This document shows, piece by piece, positions 22,466-36,044 of a stretch of 64,000 bases of DNA. Both the position numbers and the translations under genes were made by a program. How positions within the stretch are numbered: position 1 is the first letter of the stretch; every line of letters begins with the position of its first letter. The stretch spans positions 101,878,696 through 101,942,695 of the forward strand of contig NC_135720.1 in assembly GCF_964656455.1 (NCBI RefSeq). Direction: 5' to 3'. Origin of the DNA: Halichoerus grypus (lineage: Eukaryota; Chordata; Mammalia; Carnivora; Phocidae). The notes under the pieces were generated by a model that made no database searches, was not told the origin of the DNA, and saw nothing but the letters and a program-made list of their open reading frames with translations.

Positions 22466-25400
22466 CTGGAGAATAAAATTAAACATATCTACTAAGAGAT
22501 AACTGTACATTTTAAAAGATAAAAAAGAACGTTTCTGGATTTCTAACAAATTATACATTAAAAAGTACCACTAGGACTCACAAGTTAACCTGTGCTTTTC
22601 ATATGCATTTGGAAAACAACACTCACCCTTAAAAACAAACATCTTCTTTACCTGATACATTTTATAGCGTAAGACTTTACTAACAATAGAAAGTTCATGT
22701 TTCTAAGTTAGACCTCAATAAAAGTTCTTATTGAAAAATACAAATCTGAACCAAAAATTACAGTATGATAAAAAAACTGTCATCTTAAGTTCTTGCTTGT
22801 AAAAACAGATGATCTACTTCTTCAACTCATAATTAATTACAATATATCAGAAAATTAACACATAAAATGTTTTAAATTTCAAGTAGTATCCTAATAGTCA
22901 AATTTTAAGAACTCAACTGTATGTGGGACCCTGATGCTTTCCAACTGTGAGGTGAAAGTATAATTTAATGGATCTTTATATATGTGAGTGTGTGTATACA
23001 AACACTGTTTTGTAGCTGGGACTCAAACTGTTAATAGTTCACTGCACTTTTGCTTAGACATCAGCATGTTTGGGAACTATAAGACAGTTACAAATCTAAA
23101 GCAAACAGGATTATCAAGGAAAAATGCTACAAAGATCATTCACTTGTTTTACCACTATCAAAGGCTGGTTGACCTTTGATCCAATGACTTGGGTTTCTTT
23201 AAACCTATCTATGTAATTTGTATCTTTGAAACAATGGCATATAATACCTTCCCTTTTTCTAGATGATCCAGAAAACCTTGCTGAAAGAGGTGATTTTTAA
23301 TTTTGAAACCTAGAAATCTGTAAGTGATACGAGAATCCTAAGGATAACTCCAGACACTTCCATTGTCAATATTATCTTCTTTTAGCCCAAATTCCAAACT
23401 AGGGATATTAATCACAGTTGAGATACTTGATATGGCAGCAGATATCTTTGGTTTAGTCTTCCAAATACAGAATTAATTCTGCACATTCCCATTGCTTAGA
23501 TGTTTATAATGATTTCTGTCAAGTATTTAGATATCCAAACTCAGTGATTTGTTATTTCTTAAAAGACATCTAAAGATAATTATTATTACTGCCCTCAAAG
23601 CTTATTTATCAATTTTCATATTCAAAGTAATCAATTTAGAAAAAAATGTTAAGAGTAAAAGGGCACAAAGGTAAGACATAAGAAAAGGTATCACTGTTTG
23701 GCAATATGTGTTTTATAACAAATTTAAGTATTTGTTGACCTCTGTTAATTCTTTTCCATCCTCCCATTGCGGGATTACTTTGTGTATTCTATTTTATATC
23801 TAGTCATCTGCTTACCAGGCTAATACATCACAACAGGCAATCAAATGTGCTCAGTTTAATTTTGGTCTTGAGTCTTTTGATAATTGTTTATAATTATAAA
23901 ATATAACAAACCATAATAAGAGACAGTGGCTTTAATGGAAAATACATTATATAATGTGAAAGACCCTGAGTTTAAATATACTTTTAAATATTTCATTTTA
24001 TTTGTAAAATTTCATAAAGAAAATCAGTATTTTAAAAAATGTTAAAAACATGCTGTAGTTTGAAGGGTTAAAAATTGCTTTTAACACTGAGAAATGTACA
24101 TTGACAACCTATAAAAAAAAAAAAAACCTTGAAAAGTACAATTCAGTAATTTTGGCCTGTGAAGATTATTTTCAAATGCATATTTAAGCAACTTGCAGAA
24201 AGAAAAAGAAACAGAAAAACATAAGAAGGGATGAAGATAAATGAAACTGAAAGGATAAATAAAAGGTGGATTTATAAAATTATAGACCATGCTCATGTAA
24301 AAATGCCTTCCATATGTCCAGTTTTGGGCTACACCATCAAGACAAATAATTTTACTATTCTAAAACTTTCTCAGGTCCTCCATGTAAGCCATTAGGTTAG
24401 TAAAATAAAACAGTGCACATTTTGGACTCATGATATATTTGAACACATTTAAAATTTACCTAAGAGTAATTAGAGTGGATTTATACTGTACAAATGGCAT
24501 GAAAGGCATGATAATCACTTAACTCTTCCAATTATATTGCCACTCTGCCAGCCATTTACATTTCTATACATTGCCTAAGAAGACACAGAATTTTTAAAAA
24601 GTCAAAATGAAATATCAAATTTTGGTAGAAAATAAACTGATTTTTATGGTTTTCAATTTAAAAAAAAAAAAACTTATATCGAAAGAATATCTTATTCAGG
24701 AAAATTTTTCCAACATAAATTTCATTTTATTTTCAAATGGAAAACCAAAAGGGTTAGAATAGACAGACAAACATGTACACTTTTAGTACAATTACAAAGA
24801 AAAATCAATGTGCACCACCTATTTATATGGAATATATTGTTTTGATTTCTTTTATAAATTGTCATCTTACCAAAATGGAGAAAGGTAGGATAATTTCCTG
24901 ACACGTAAGAAGGGAAACATGGCAAACAGGCTAGGAAACAAAATCTGGAAAGAAAAGTCAAGGATAGGAATGTCTAGAAAAAAAGACTAAATCAAAAAAA
25001 TTATTTTACAAAGCAGGAAAAAGGAACAGTTGTAGAATGAACAGAACCATTTCAATGTTTAGCATATACCTACTGCAGTTTATCTAAACTCACATAAGAT
25101 GTGTATTAGATTTTAGATTTATCTTTCGAAAGAAAAAATGATTAGTATTAATTTCAATATAAGTAGAAAGAAGCCTTTTTAAAATTACTCACTGAACACC
25201 AAGACAGCTTCGAAAGGATGTTTTAGTAAAAAATTAGAGGTCAGAGTAATAAATCAATATATTAACAACTCATTTATATAGTTATAACTAAAATTAAACT
25301 ACCTTCCAGTCAAGTTCTAGTCTTCAGCATATGACAGTAATTAAATGAAAGAGACAATTTTAGTTCTATGATATAATAAAAGAAAAACATGACAAATAGT

Positions 25401-26929
25401 ATTTTTAAATATCTAACTATAAAAATACAACTTATACATTTAAAATCACATAATCCATAAATGAATCTTCAATTATGCCTCATATGACACTATAAAGGAA
25501 TTATCAAGAAAATTATTGTAAGAAAATAATAATTTTAATCTCTGCTCTTAATTCTCCAGGTAAATTCTACATTTTTGGGTGTGTTTTGTTTTGTTTTTGT
25601 ATCCTAGTTTAGATATAGACTCATTTTTTATAGTATCTACCACTCAACAGGTAAGCATCTTATTAGAAAAATTCCACCTTAAACTCTTTCTGGAAGAAAT
25701 AAATGAATAAACATTGAGAATGTAATTCAAACAAAAATAGATTAACTATCAAACAAAACAAAGAATGTTTCACTATTTAACAATGAATGCTTTGGGATCA
25801 AATAATATTATGTATCTCTAAAATTTCCTTTTAACCCAAGAAGAATTTATCATAAAAAACAATCAAAAAGGATAAAATATAGTAACACTCTAAGAATACT
25901 TCATCAGCTGTGCTTTCTCAATGTAATATGTATGTTACCACTAAATCTTCTATCTTGTATTTTAAGACTAATGTGTAAACCAATTTTATGTCCCAGAGAA
26001 CTTACTATTTTAGAAATATTTAGACCATGTGAACTTTATAATTAACCAGTAATAGCAGTGAGATTATCCTAAACCAATTTTTAATGAAAAAGAGAGGGAA
26101 AAAATTAAAACATGGTTCTAACAACTACACAATTTATAGTACCATCTTATATATGAGAATATATACTGAAGGACATTTATTTTAAAAATAGTTTATAAAT
26201 GGCTTTATATAGAGTATAATCACATCTGAGAGTACTGTCAGGAATTTATATCCCATTTTATAGGGAAGAGCAGAAACAGAATAAGATGAGATTAACAACA
26301 GAGGAAAGGAAAAGAAGGGAAGTAACATTTTATAACATCTTCCATGTCAGGTATTCTAGTAGGTATCATAGACATACTGGATCATTCAATTATCATTTAA
26401 GTGCAAAAACAAGACAATGATAAATGAGCTAATAATTTAAAACCCACATTTTTAATAACAAAGTGTACTTGCTACTATATCATCACCTGAAATTATTATT
26501 TTGTGTAATAATGAGACTGTTCTAAGATTTTCATGTATATTTTAAACTTTCTGAAACATGTTAAAGGGCTAGGTTCATATGCTATTTTAAAAATTTGAAA
26601 CCTCTAACTGTGCCAAAAATATAAATTAAAATATGCCTCAACCTAATGCCAAATTTGAGGCTGTATTTGATGCAGAACACAGTGTTTTTTTAAGGTGTCA
26701 ATATCTCAAAAAAAGAGTTTAAACACTTTTGCACTACAAAGACTAAAACCATAATATTCCAATAAAAAATGGAAATGAGGAATAACCTGAGTTGAAGTTC
26801 AGAACATGAGCTATATGCTTTAGCAGTCAGGTCTTTTGTCTTAGCATATTATTTGTGCCTAAAATAGTAATGGGATATAACACTTGCTCAGTATATATTT
26901 CCTATGTAATATGAACACAAACATAAAAT

Positions 26930-29232
26930 TTCTCATTTTACTGTGCTTTGCAGATAACTCCATTTTTTACAAATTGAAGGTTGACGGCAACCCTGCGATG
27001 AGCAAGTCTATCGATGCCATTTTTCCAACAGCACTGCAAATCTCTGTGTCACATTTTGGTAATTCTCACAATATTTCAAACTTCTTCATTACTCTAATAC
27101 TTGTTATGGTCATCTGTGATCAGTGATCTTTAATGTTACTATTGTAACTGTAACGAACTGTGCCCATGTAAGATGTTTAACTTAATTTGTAAGTGGTGTA
27201 TATGTTCTGACTGCTCCACAGTGAAGCTGCTTCCCATTTCTCTCACTCTCTTTAAGCCTCCCTATTCTCTCAGACACAATACATTGAAATTGGGGCAATT
27301 CGTAACCCTACAATGGCCTCTAAGTGTTGAGTGGTCACACATATCTCACTGTCAATCAAAAGCTAGAAATGATTAAGTTTAGTTAGGAAAGCATACAGAA
27401 AACCGAGATAGGCCAAAAGCTACGCCTCTTGCGCCAGTTAGCCAAATTGTGAATGCAAAGGAAAAGATCGTGAAGAAAATTATAAGTGTTACTCCAATGA
27501 ACACACAAATTATAGAAAGCAAACAAGCTGATCGGGAGAAAGTTTCAGTAGTAGTCTGGATAAAAAAATCAAATCAGGCACAACACTCATTCCCTTAAGC
27601 CAAAGCCTAATCCAGAGCAAGGCCCCAACTCTCTTCAATTCTGTGAAGGCTGAGAGAGGTGGGAAAGCTGCAAAAAAAAAAAAAAAAAAGTCTGAAGCTA
27701 GCAGAGGTTGGTTCACGGAGTTTAAGGAAAGAAGTCATCTCCATAACATAAAAGTGCAAGGGAAAGCATTAAGTGCTGATACAGAAGCTACAGCAAGTTA
27801 TACAGAAGATCTAGCTAATTAATGAAGGTTGCTTCACTGAACAACAGATTTTCAATGTAGATGAAACAGCCTTAGAGTGGAAGAAGATGCCATCTGGGAC
27901 TTTCATAGCCAGAGAGGAGAAACCAATGCCTGGCCTCAAAGCTTTAAAAGACAGGCTGACTCTCTTGTGAGAGACTAATGCAGCTAGTGAAAGCTAAAGT
28001 CAACGCTCATTTACTATTCTGAAATTCCTAGGGCCCTTAAGAATTATGCTAAATCTGTGCTCTATAAATGGAACAACAAAAAAGGATAGCAGCACATCTG
28101 TTTACAACACGGTTTACTCAATATTTTAATCCCGCTGTTGAGACCTACTGCTCAGAAGATTCTTTTCAAAGTATTACTGCTCATTGACAAAGCCATCTTG
28201 TTACCCAAGAGCTCTGATGGAGGTGTACAAGATTAATCTTGTTTTCATGCCTGCTAACACAACATCCATTCTGTAGCCCGATTAAGGAGTAATTGTGACT
28301 TTCTTCTGACTTTCAAGTCTTATTATTTAAGGAATACATTTCATAACACTACAGCTTCCACGGATAATGATTCCTCTGATGGCCTTTGACAAAGTAAATT
28401 AAAAACCTTCTGAAAAGCATTCATGATTCTAGCTGCTATTAAGAACACTGGGGATTTATGGGAGAGGTCAAACATGAGTTTGGAAGGAGATGATTCCAAC
28501 CTTCACGGATTACTCTCAGGGGTTCAAGACATCAGAGGAGGAAGTGACTGCAGATGTGGTGGAAATATCAAGAGAACTAGAATTAGAAGCGGAGACTGAA
28601 GATGTGACTGAATTGCTATAATCTCATGATAAAACTTTAAAGATGAGCAAAGAAAGTTGTTTCTTCAGATGGAAACTACTCCTGGTGAAGATGCTATGAA
28701 AATTGTTGAAATGACAATAAAACATACAGAATAGTAGATAAACTTAGTTGATAAAGCAGAGGCAGGGTTTGAGAGGACTGACTTCAATTAGAAAAAAGTG
28801 CTACTGTAAGTAAAATGTTATCAAACAGTATCACATGCTACAAAGAAACTGTTCATGAAAGGAAGAGTCAATTGACGTGGCAAACTTCACTGTTGTCTTA
28901 TTTTAGAAATTGCCACAGCCACCCCAACCTTCATTAGCCACCACCCTGATCAGTCAGCAGCCATCAGCATTAAGGCAAGACCCTCCACCAACAAAAAGAT
29001 TATGACTTGCTAAAAGTTCAGATGATGGTTACCATGTTTTAGCAATAAAATTATTTTTTAAAGTATGTACATTTTTTTAGTCACAATGCTAACGCACACT
29101 TAATATAGTATAGTGTAAACGTAACTTTTATACGCATGGGAAACCAAAAAATTCATTTGACTCACTTTAATATTTGTTTTATTGCAGTGGTCTGGAATGG
29201 AACTCTCAATTATCTCTGTGGTATGCTTTGTG
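26930..29232 (+). mobile_element. Tigger1 DNA transposon, decayed
   Basis: About 2.3 kb, close to the length of the pogo/Tc1-mariner element Tigger1, and in its order. It starts near TTTTACTGTGCTTTGCAGAT and ends near GTGGTATGCTTTGTG. Transposase-derived words are visible, including the VDET catalytic motif (27857-27868) preceded by IFN. The frame has many stops and indels (e.g. a poly(A) run at 27672-27689), and the second catalytic block has lost its Asn. It is dead. Its sense strand is opposite to CD2AP. Confidence 0.85.
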
Positions 29233-29565
29233 TATTTCCTGAATTTAACTGGGTGTTAAGTGTAGTACACCAAAGGCCGCCTGATAGTGGAAGGAATAAA
29301 GGACAGTAGTATGGAAGTTAGCTGTTAGTTTTCTGTCCTTACATATGTCTCAGCTTCTCTAAATTACTTCCTTATTCATTTGAAGAAAAAAAACAAAACA
29401 AAACAGAAATTAGGAATTTGCAAACCCTGTTTCATAAGACCTATTTGTTTTTTAATGACGAGTAAATAATGGATATGGATAAAAGTAAAAATTGGGACCA
29501 AAAAGAGTAAAAAAATCAAACTTTACAAACCACCACTAGTTTGACATTATTACATGTGTTATTTC

Positions 29566-29757
29566 TTTTTTTTTTTTTTAAAGATTTTATTTATTTGAGA
29601 GAGAGAGAGAGCACAAGCAGCGGGAACAGCAGAGGGAGAGGGAGAAGCAGACTCCCCAAAGAGCAGGGAGCCCAATGTGGGGCTCGATCTCAGGACTCTG
29701 AGATCATGACCTGAGCTGAAGGCAGTTGCTTAATCGACTGAGCCACCCAGATGCCCC
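29566..29757 (-). mobile_element. Can-SINE
   Basis: Tail TTTAAAGATTTTATTTATTT, body AGAGGGAGAGGGAGAAGCAG, head AGCCACCCAGATGCCCC with one C-to-T change in the GGCGCC core. Confidence 0.92.
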
Positions 29758-30681
29758 TAAAGGATATTTTTTAAAAACCTTCTATAAAGAACATTTTTTT
29801 GTTTTTATTTCACTAACAGTAAATAACAATTTTCACCAGATAAAACACACTAAATATAACTGAATGAATGTCTCTAAAATACAATCAACATCTCATTTTC
29901 CAGAAATTATTAATGAATATGGCTTCATCCAGAGCAGGCAGGATCCAAACATATGATGAAAGGGTCTATAAAACATTCAAATTAAAAAACTAAAGGAGAC
30001 CATGTGTAGGTCAGAGCTTTTGTATTGGCAAAATGACAATTAAGAAAAATACTAAAATCACCTAACAGTTTTCAAAAGGTAGTAAGTAGCATATCTTACA
30101 ATATAGTGACAAAAAAAAAAAAACCCTGAGTATAATTGGCCTTTAAGTCTGAATGTAAATATGAAATGTTAACACGAAGGCTAAACATATTAAGACATTA
30201 AAACTTTTAAAAGAATATCATGAGCACTTTATATAAAGGGAACTTAAAAAGTTCTCTTCTGCTTTATGTCATCTTGGACACTTGATGTGTCTATAGCGTA
30301 ATTTCTTTAGAAGCAAAATAGCATCTGCCTTTTAGAGTTATTATTAAGATAAAATAAGAATATATAGGAGAAAGTGCTTTGAAAATGTAAAAAAAAAACT
30401 AAAACCAAATGCAAGGTACTATACAATAATCACTACTACAAAGTAATGATTGTGCTATGCTTTTAATATTGAGACCTTTATCAAAACTGCTCTGTTTCAG
30501 GTTTTCCATTTTACAACTAAGAGGTATAAACGTATAAAAGACCAGGGGACAAATCAGATGATTGATGAGTTGAAAAATCAGTCCTAAAACTTAAGGAACA
30601 ACATTTAACTAAAGAAGTAAAGCCTGCTGATACACATACACAAAGAGAGAGAGAGAGACACATAAGTGTATTTTCCTGAAT

Positions 30682-30919
30682 TAGAAACAAAAGTATCTTG
30701 GGTGCCTGGGTGGCTCAGTTGGTTAAGTGACTGCCTTCGGCTCAGGTCATGATCCTGGAGTCCTGGGATCGAGTCCCGCATCGGGCTCCTTGCTCAGCAG
30801 GGAGTCTGCTTCTCCCTCTGACCCTCCCCCCTCTCATGCTCTCTCTCTATCTCATTCTCTCTCAAATAAATAAATAAAATCTTTAAAAAAAAAAAAAAAA
30901 AAGAAACAAAAGTATCTTG
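30682..30919 (+). mobile_element. Can-SINE with target duplications
   Basis: Body 30700-30901. Flanks AGAAACAAAAGTATCTTG on both sides. Confidence 0.95.
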
Positions 30920-31301
30920 AGATAAAGTAGAGAAGTAAAAATAATCTTCAATATAATCTAGTGCTGGCATTGATAATCTGTGTTATCTCTTTATTCTTAA
31001 ACTTTTAAAACTAAAATGTATTCATATCTGTCTTAGTATGGACATTCCATTACAAGGGGACAGAATATATGATAAATGATCTTTTAACCCATTTCTCAGT
31101 CCTTACATGAATCAAGTATTTTGCTCATTTATCTTCTTTTAGTTTTATTTTTCTATTTTGGCTTCATAGATTTTAAATTTTAATTAATTTCTACTCTATC
31201 TATCCACACATAAAATGCATACACAAGTTTCTTAAATAGTTTCTGAAAACTGTATTGGCAACTTTTTTTTAAATGTACCACCCTTCTACATGTTAACTTA
31301 C

Positions 31302-31444
31302 CTGTTTCTTTAGAGCTCCTAACTGTAAATGAATCTAGGTCTACTGATTTTGGTCTAAGTGGTAACTGTTCAGAATCTAGCTTTGGTTTTGATACTGGCT
31401 CAGTTTCAAATTTTGATGAATTGGTAGAAACTTCCCCATTAATC
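31302..31444 (-). CDS. CD2AP: CD2AP exon 13
   Basis: 143 bp, about residues 425-472. Encodes [41 protein letters not shown] and VRSSKET plus one base of an Asp codon. A Ser/Pro/acidic disordered stretch with the LPLRPKSVD motif, a likely phosphorylation and SH3/14-3-3-type region. The junction codon AG|G gives Arg where human, from memory, has Lys. Acceptor CATTTCAG, donor GTAAGT. Confidence 0.96.
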
Positions 31445-32058
31445 CTGAAATGAGAAAATCAAACATATGTAGAAATCACTTGTATGTGAATCATAACCAT
31501 TTTTTAACATTGCGAATTAATGACACTAAAGATGTTACAGCACAATAATTTTTCTTTCTGTTCCACAAAATTATTTCCATAAACATAAACCTTCCACAAT
31601 AACACTAAACATAATAAAATCAGAAATGTAAAAACAGCCTAATAGGTGTGTATTTACCTAGTATGAATATAAATCATTTAACAGAGAATCATTATAGTCT
31701 ATAGAAAAAATCTGGAAAACAAGTAATTTAAAAATTATTTTGACATTTAGAAAAGCAATACAGGGGTGCCTGGGTGGCTCAGTCGTTAAGTGTCTGCCTT
31801 CGGCTCAGGTCATGATCTCGGGGTCCTGGGATCGAGCCCCGCATCGGGCTCCCTGCTCTGTGGGAAGCCTGCTTCTCCCTCTCCCACTCCCCCTGCTTGT
31901 GTTCCCTCTCTCGCTGTGTCTCTGTCAAATAAATAAATAAAATCTTTAAAAAAAGAAAAGCAATACAGCCATTTATGTCAAAGGCAGGTAACCAATAAAC
32001 TAAATTAGGTAAGTTAACTAAATTAAAATTACCTAAATTAAAATTAGGTAAAACTTAC
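31445..32058 (-). other. CD2AP: CD2AP intron 12
   Basis: 614 bp, GT-AG. One Can-SINE (31763-31953). Next to the exon 12 donor is a short local repeat of AACTAAATTA/AAATTAGGTA motifs (about 31995-32055). Confidence 0.85.
31749..31968 (+). mobile_element. Can-SINE with target duplications
   Basis: Body 31763-31953. AGAAAAGCAATACAG flanks both sides. Young subtype with CACTCCCCCTGCTTGTGTTC and CTCGCTGTGTCTC. Confidence 0.95.
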
Positions 32059-32224
32059 CTGGCTATAGGAGGTGGTGGAGGGACTGGTTTTTCAGGTCGC
32101 TTTGGGTATACTGTTCCTGGAGATCTCAATAAATTATTGGCTTTGGTGGGTGGAGTAGGCTTCTTAGGTGGGACTTGTGGTGCGGCTGGTTTAGAAGGTT
32201 TCTGTTCCAGTACTGACTTTTCAT
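32059..32224 (-). CDS. CD2AP: CD2AP exon 12 (proline-rich SH3-ligand region)
   Basis: 166 bp, about residues 370-425. Reads [40 protein letters not shown] and [15 protein letters not shown], then two bases of an Arg codon. It contains three proline clusters ([32 protein letters not shown]), the region through which CD2AP binds SH3 proteins such as CIN85-class partners and SRC-family kinases. Donor GTAAGT, acceptor ATAACCAG. Confidence 0.96.
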
Positions 32225-32773
32225 CTGGTTATTTAAAAATATTTAACAAGTTATTAACAATTATTTGGGTTTTTCTATTTCTTAGAGCTCACATCAGGCT
32301 GAAAATGTGTGAAACAGAGAAAGACATTATCTGTGTATGTGTTCACTGTTTAAAAGTTATAATTTAATAAGCTTAAATATCTAAAAAAGCTTACTTTGGT
32401 GGGAAGGAGGACCACTAATAAGCTTCTGAGCAACAAATAATGCCCAGTTCTTAATGTCTTCTCAGCATCCTTTGTTTTTAGGGGCGGTATACTATATATA
32501 ATCACATATGATTTTACTCTAAGCAGAGGACAATATTATCTATGCTTAAATCCAAACCATTTGCTGAGACTAAAGTATAGGAAACTAGTGACATTTAACA
32601 TACTTATTTAAAAATAATCACAATGACAAAGGAAAATACCCAATGTTAAGAAAAACAGGCTAGCTTGACTAGTCACAGATGAGAAAATTAACAGGCTTGT
32701 ATTTATAATCCTCACAATTGTACTCGGAATATATTAACACAATTTCATTGTTTCCAGTTTATTAACACCATTA

Positions 32774-33002
32774 ATAATTCTATGAACTAGGGGCGCCTGG
32801 GTGGCTCAGTCATTGAGCGTCTGCCTTCGGCTCAGGTCATGGTCCCAGGGTCCTGGGATCGAGCCCCACATTGGGCTCCCTGCTCAGCGGGAAGCCTGCT
32901 TCTCCCTCTCCCACTCCCCCCGCTTGTGTTCCCTCTCTCGCTGTGTCTCTCTGTCAAATAAATAAATAAAATCTTAAAGAAAAAAATAATTCTATGAACT
33001 AG
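32774..33002 (+). mobile_element. Can-SINE with target duplications
   Basis: Body 32790-32984. AATAATTCTATGAACTAG flanks both sides. Clean, young subtype. Confidence 0.95.
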
Positions 33003-33161
33003 ATAAGAAAATATGCTGGAAATAAACAACACTGGGAACGATTTTAAGCCATGTTAGTAAAAACAATTTTATCATCAAAAAGGCATGGTACTATACACAA
33101 TGACATACTTGGTTCCTCATCTTTCAAGGTACTAAGGACAAATATTAAAATTGACACACAC

Positions 33162-33240
33162 ATGTGACTCTTAAACACAGAGAACAAACTGGGGATTGCC
33201 AGAGGGGAAATGGGTAGGGGAATGGGCGAAATAGATTTTT
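33162..33240 (+). mobile_element. Short carnivore L1 3' fragment
   Basis: GAGAACAAACTGGGGATTGCC then a G-rich GGAAATGGGTAGGGGAATGG resembles the 3' end of carnivore L1. About 80 bp, no clear target duplication. Confidence 0.45.
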
Positions 33241-33862
33241 TTTTTAAACTGACAGTTGCACACATACTAGATATTCATGATATAGCAGTCAGCAAAAATG
33301 TGTCTAACGCATATATGCAAAAATAAGAAACTCTTAAGTGCAATACTGAGTAATTTTCAAAATTTACTTGGTCTTTGTAAAGAATGTCTATCACAGGACC
33401 ACAAATAATTTCATGAGATTTCATATCAATCAGAACTGATGACTGTGAATCTTGAACAAACATACAAGCCATGGGTAAACCCCTGGTTCAAAATAGTTAG
33501 ATTTAATCTAACAACAATGAAAATACAAATTACCATTGTTTCAGTTTTATCATTTATGTATAGCTTCCTTGGATCATTTGAAAATATAGCTTAAGTCTAT
33601 TAAAGCCATGGTCATCATGTTGTACAAAAATCCACTTTCATATGGCCTCAAAGTAAATAATGCATCATATAATTACATCATAATAATACCATCCAATTCT
33701 AACTATAAGCCAACAGAGCTATCTGTATCATTTATAATAGTCAACCAAATCTCTAGAAAATGTTAAGAAAGCTGTTTTATATAAAATATCAGGAAAAATA
33801 TTGAAGGTTAAATAGAAGTTCACTGATTAACTGAACATACTTCTTTTAACAGATATGTAACT

Positions 33863-34111
33863 AAAAGCTTGAAATCAGGGCGCCTGGGTGGCTCAGTCGT
33901 TAAGCGTCTGCCTTCGGCTCAGGTCATGATCCCAGAGTCCTGGGATTGAGCCCCACATCAGGCTCCCTGCTCCGCAGGAAGCCTGCTTCTCCCTCTCCCA
34001 CTCCCCCTGCTTGTGTTCCCTCTCTGGCTGTCTTTCTCTCTGTCAAATAAATAAAAAAAACCTTTAAAAAAATAAATAAATAAATAAATAAATAAATAAA
34101 AGCTTGAAATC
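33863..34111 (+). mobile_element. Can-SINE with long ATAA tail
   Basis: Body 33878-34096, ending in an expanded (AAAT)n tail. AAAAGCTTGAAATCA flanks both sides. Confidence 0.95.
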
Positions 34112-34274
34112 AATTCAACGCTGTAGTTTATTCTAAAATAAAAGAACACATTTAAATATTCACAGAAATCAAAGGTGATAAAACTAAGATTCATCATTTC
34201 TGGTATAGCCATGACTAAATCAACAATAGTATATTGATATATAATACATGATGGCAATGTATTTGGGAACTAGG

Positions 34275-35700
34275 TTTTATCTACCTTTATTGAGGTGAAA
34301 TTTACCTAACAATTTAAAGTGAACAATTCAGTGCCATTTAGTAAATTCACAGTGTTCTGCAACCACCACCTCTATCAAGTTCCAAAACTCTTTCATCACC
34401 CCAAAAGAAGAGTCTGGTTCCCACTGTTCAGTTACTCCCCATTTCCTCCTCTACCCATCTCCTGGCAACCACCAACCTGCCTTCTCTCTCTACAGATTTG
34501 GTATTCTAGGCATGTCATAAACATGGACTCATATAGTATGTAACATTCTGTGTCTGGCTCATTTCACAATAGTATAATGTTTTCAAGGCTCATTCTCAAT
34601 GTAGCGTGTATCATTATTTCATTCTTTTTGTGATTACATAACATCCACTATATGTATATAGCACAACTCATTCATCTGTTGACGGGCATATGGGTTTTTT
34701 CAACCTCTTGGCTATTACGAACAATGCTATAAACATTTATATACAAATATTTGTTTGAATATCTGTTTTCCATTCTTTTGGGTATATATGTAGGATCACA
34801 TAGTAATTCTATGTTTAACTTTTTGAGGAACTACCAAACTCTTTTTCACAGCAGCTGAAACATTTTACATTCTCATCAGTAGTGTATGAAAGGTCTATTT
34901 TGTCCACATCCTTGTCAACAATTGTTATTTTTCATTTTTATTATTATAGCCATCCTAGAGAGTGTGAAGCAGCTCACTGTGGTTTTGGTTTATATTTCCC
35001 TAATAATTAATGATACTGCACATCTTCTCACGTGCTCATTAGCCATTTGCATATCTCCTTTAGAAAAATGTCTATTTGGGGCGCCTGGGTGGCTCAGTAG
35101 TTAAGCGTCTGCCTTCGGCTCAGGTCATGATCCTGGAGTCCCAGGATCGAGTCCCGCATGGGGCTCCCTGCTCCGCGGGAAGCCTGCTTCTCCCTCTCCC
35201 ACTCCCCCGACTTGTGTTCCCTCACTGTGTCTCTCTCTCTGTCAAATAAATAAATAAAATCTTCTTTAAAAAAAAAAAATGTCTATTTCAATCCTTTGCC
35301 CACTTCTGGACTTTTTGCTGCTGAGTTGTTATAACTCTATATATCAGAACACCAAATCCGTTATATATTCCTGATACTGGATATAGGATTTGCAAATATT
35401 TCCTCCCATTCTGTGGTGTATCTTTTTACTTTCTTCATAATGTCCTTCGGTGCACCAAAGTTTTTAATTTTAATGAATTACAATTTAACCGTTCCTTTGT
35501 TGTCTGAGCTTTTGGTGTCATATCTAAGAATCCATCGCCAAACCCAAGGCCATGAAGATTTAGCCCTATGTTTTCTTCTAAGAGTTTTAGTTTTATACCC
35601 CTTATATTTAGGTGAATGATCTATTTTTAGTCAAATTTTGTATATGGTATGAGGTAAGGCTTCAACTTCATTCTTTTGTATGTGGATATCCAATTGTGCA
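34275..35700 (-). mobile_element. L1 (old mammalian) 3' part, reverse
   Basis: Plus-strand text such as TTTATTGAGGTGAAATTTAC, TCAGTTACTCCCCATTTCC, CTTTTGGGTATATATGTAGG, TTCTCCCATTC-like and GGTGTCATATCTAAGAATCC is the complement of the end of L1 ORF2 and its 3' UTR. Strongly decayed; no usable frame. Split by the SINE at 35078. Confidence 0.85.
35061..35288 (+). mobile_element. Can-SINE inserted in L1
   Basis: Body 35078-35274. AAAAATGTCTATTT flanks both sides. The L1 text resumes exactly after the duplication, so it inserted into the older L1. Confidence 0.95.
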
Positions 35701-36044
35701 CAGAATTTTAGTTTAGCTAGACATTCACCAAAACCAAGAGGAAATTTAGACTAAAGAAAACACATCTTGTTAGTTTTTCAAATGCCCAAAGGAAGAAATA
35801 TGTAAGGTACAGACGTTATAATTTAAGATAGAGAAAAGAATTATCGTAAGTGTATGGAGAAAATTTTTAACTGAAAGCACCTAAAATATATGGCAGCTAA
35901 CAAAATACAGCAAAATAACTGAAATATGCCCTATCTTATTTACTACAGAATATAAAAATATATTACTAACACTATATGTAATAAATTCATCCATTTGTTA
36001 ATTCAGATGAAGATTAGTTCCCCACTGCATAAATAAGAGTAGAA

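Larger units (their letters stand above)
22466..31301 (-). other. CD2AP: CD2AP intron 13
   Basis: 8.8 kb, GT-AG. Holds the Tigger1 transposon (26930-29232) and Can-SINEs at 29566 and 30700. From 22500 to 26900 it is AT-rich, without SINEs, and I recognise no element. Confidence 0.85.

Noticed and set aside
27173..28800. Possible domesticated transposase
   Set aside because: The Tigger1 transposase frame is interrupted repeatedly, and the catalytic region has substitutions and indels.
31763..31850. tRNA-like heads of the many SINEs as tRNA genes
   Set aside because: They are tRNA-derived SINE promoters followed by CT-rich bodies and A-rich tails with target duplications, not functional tRNAs.
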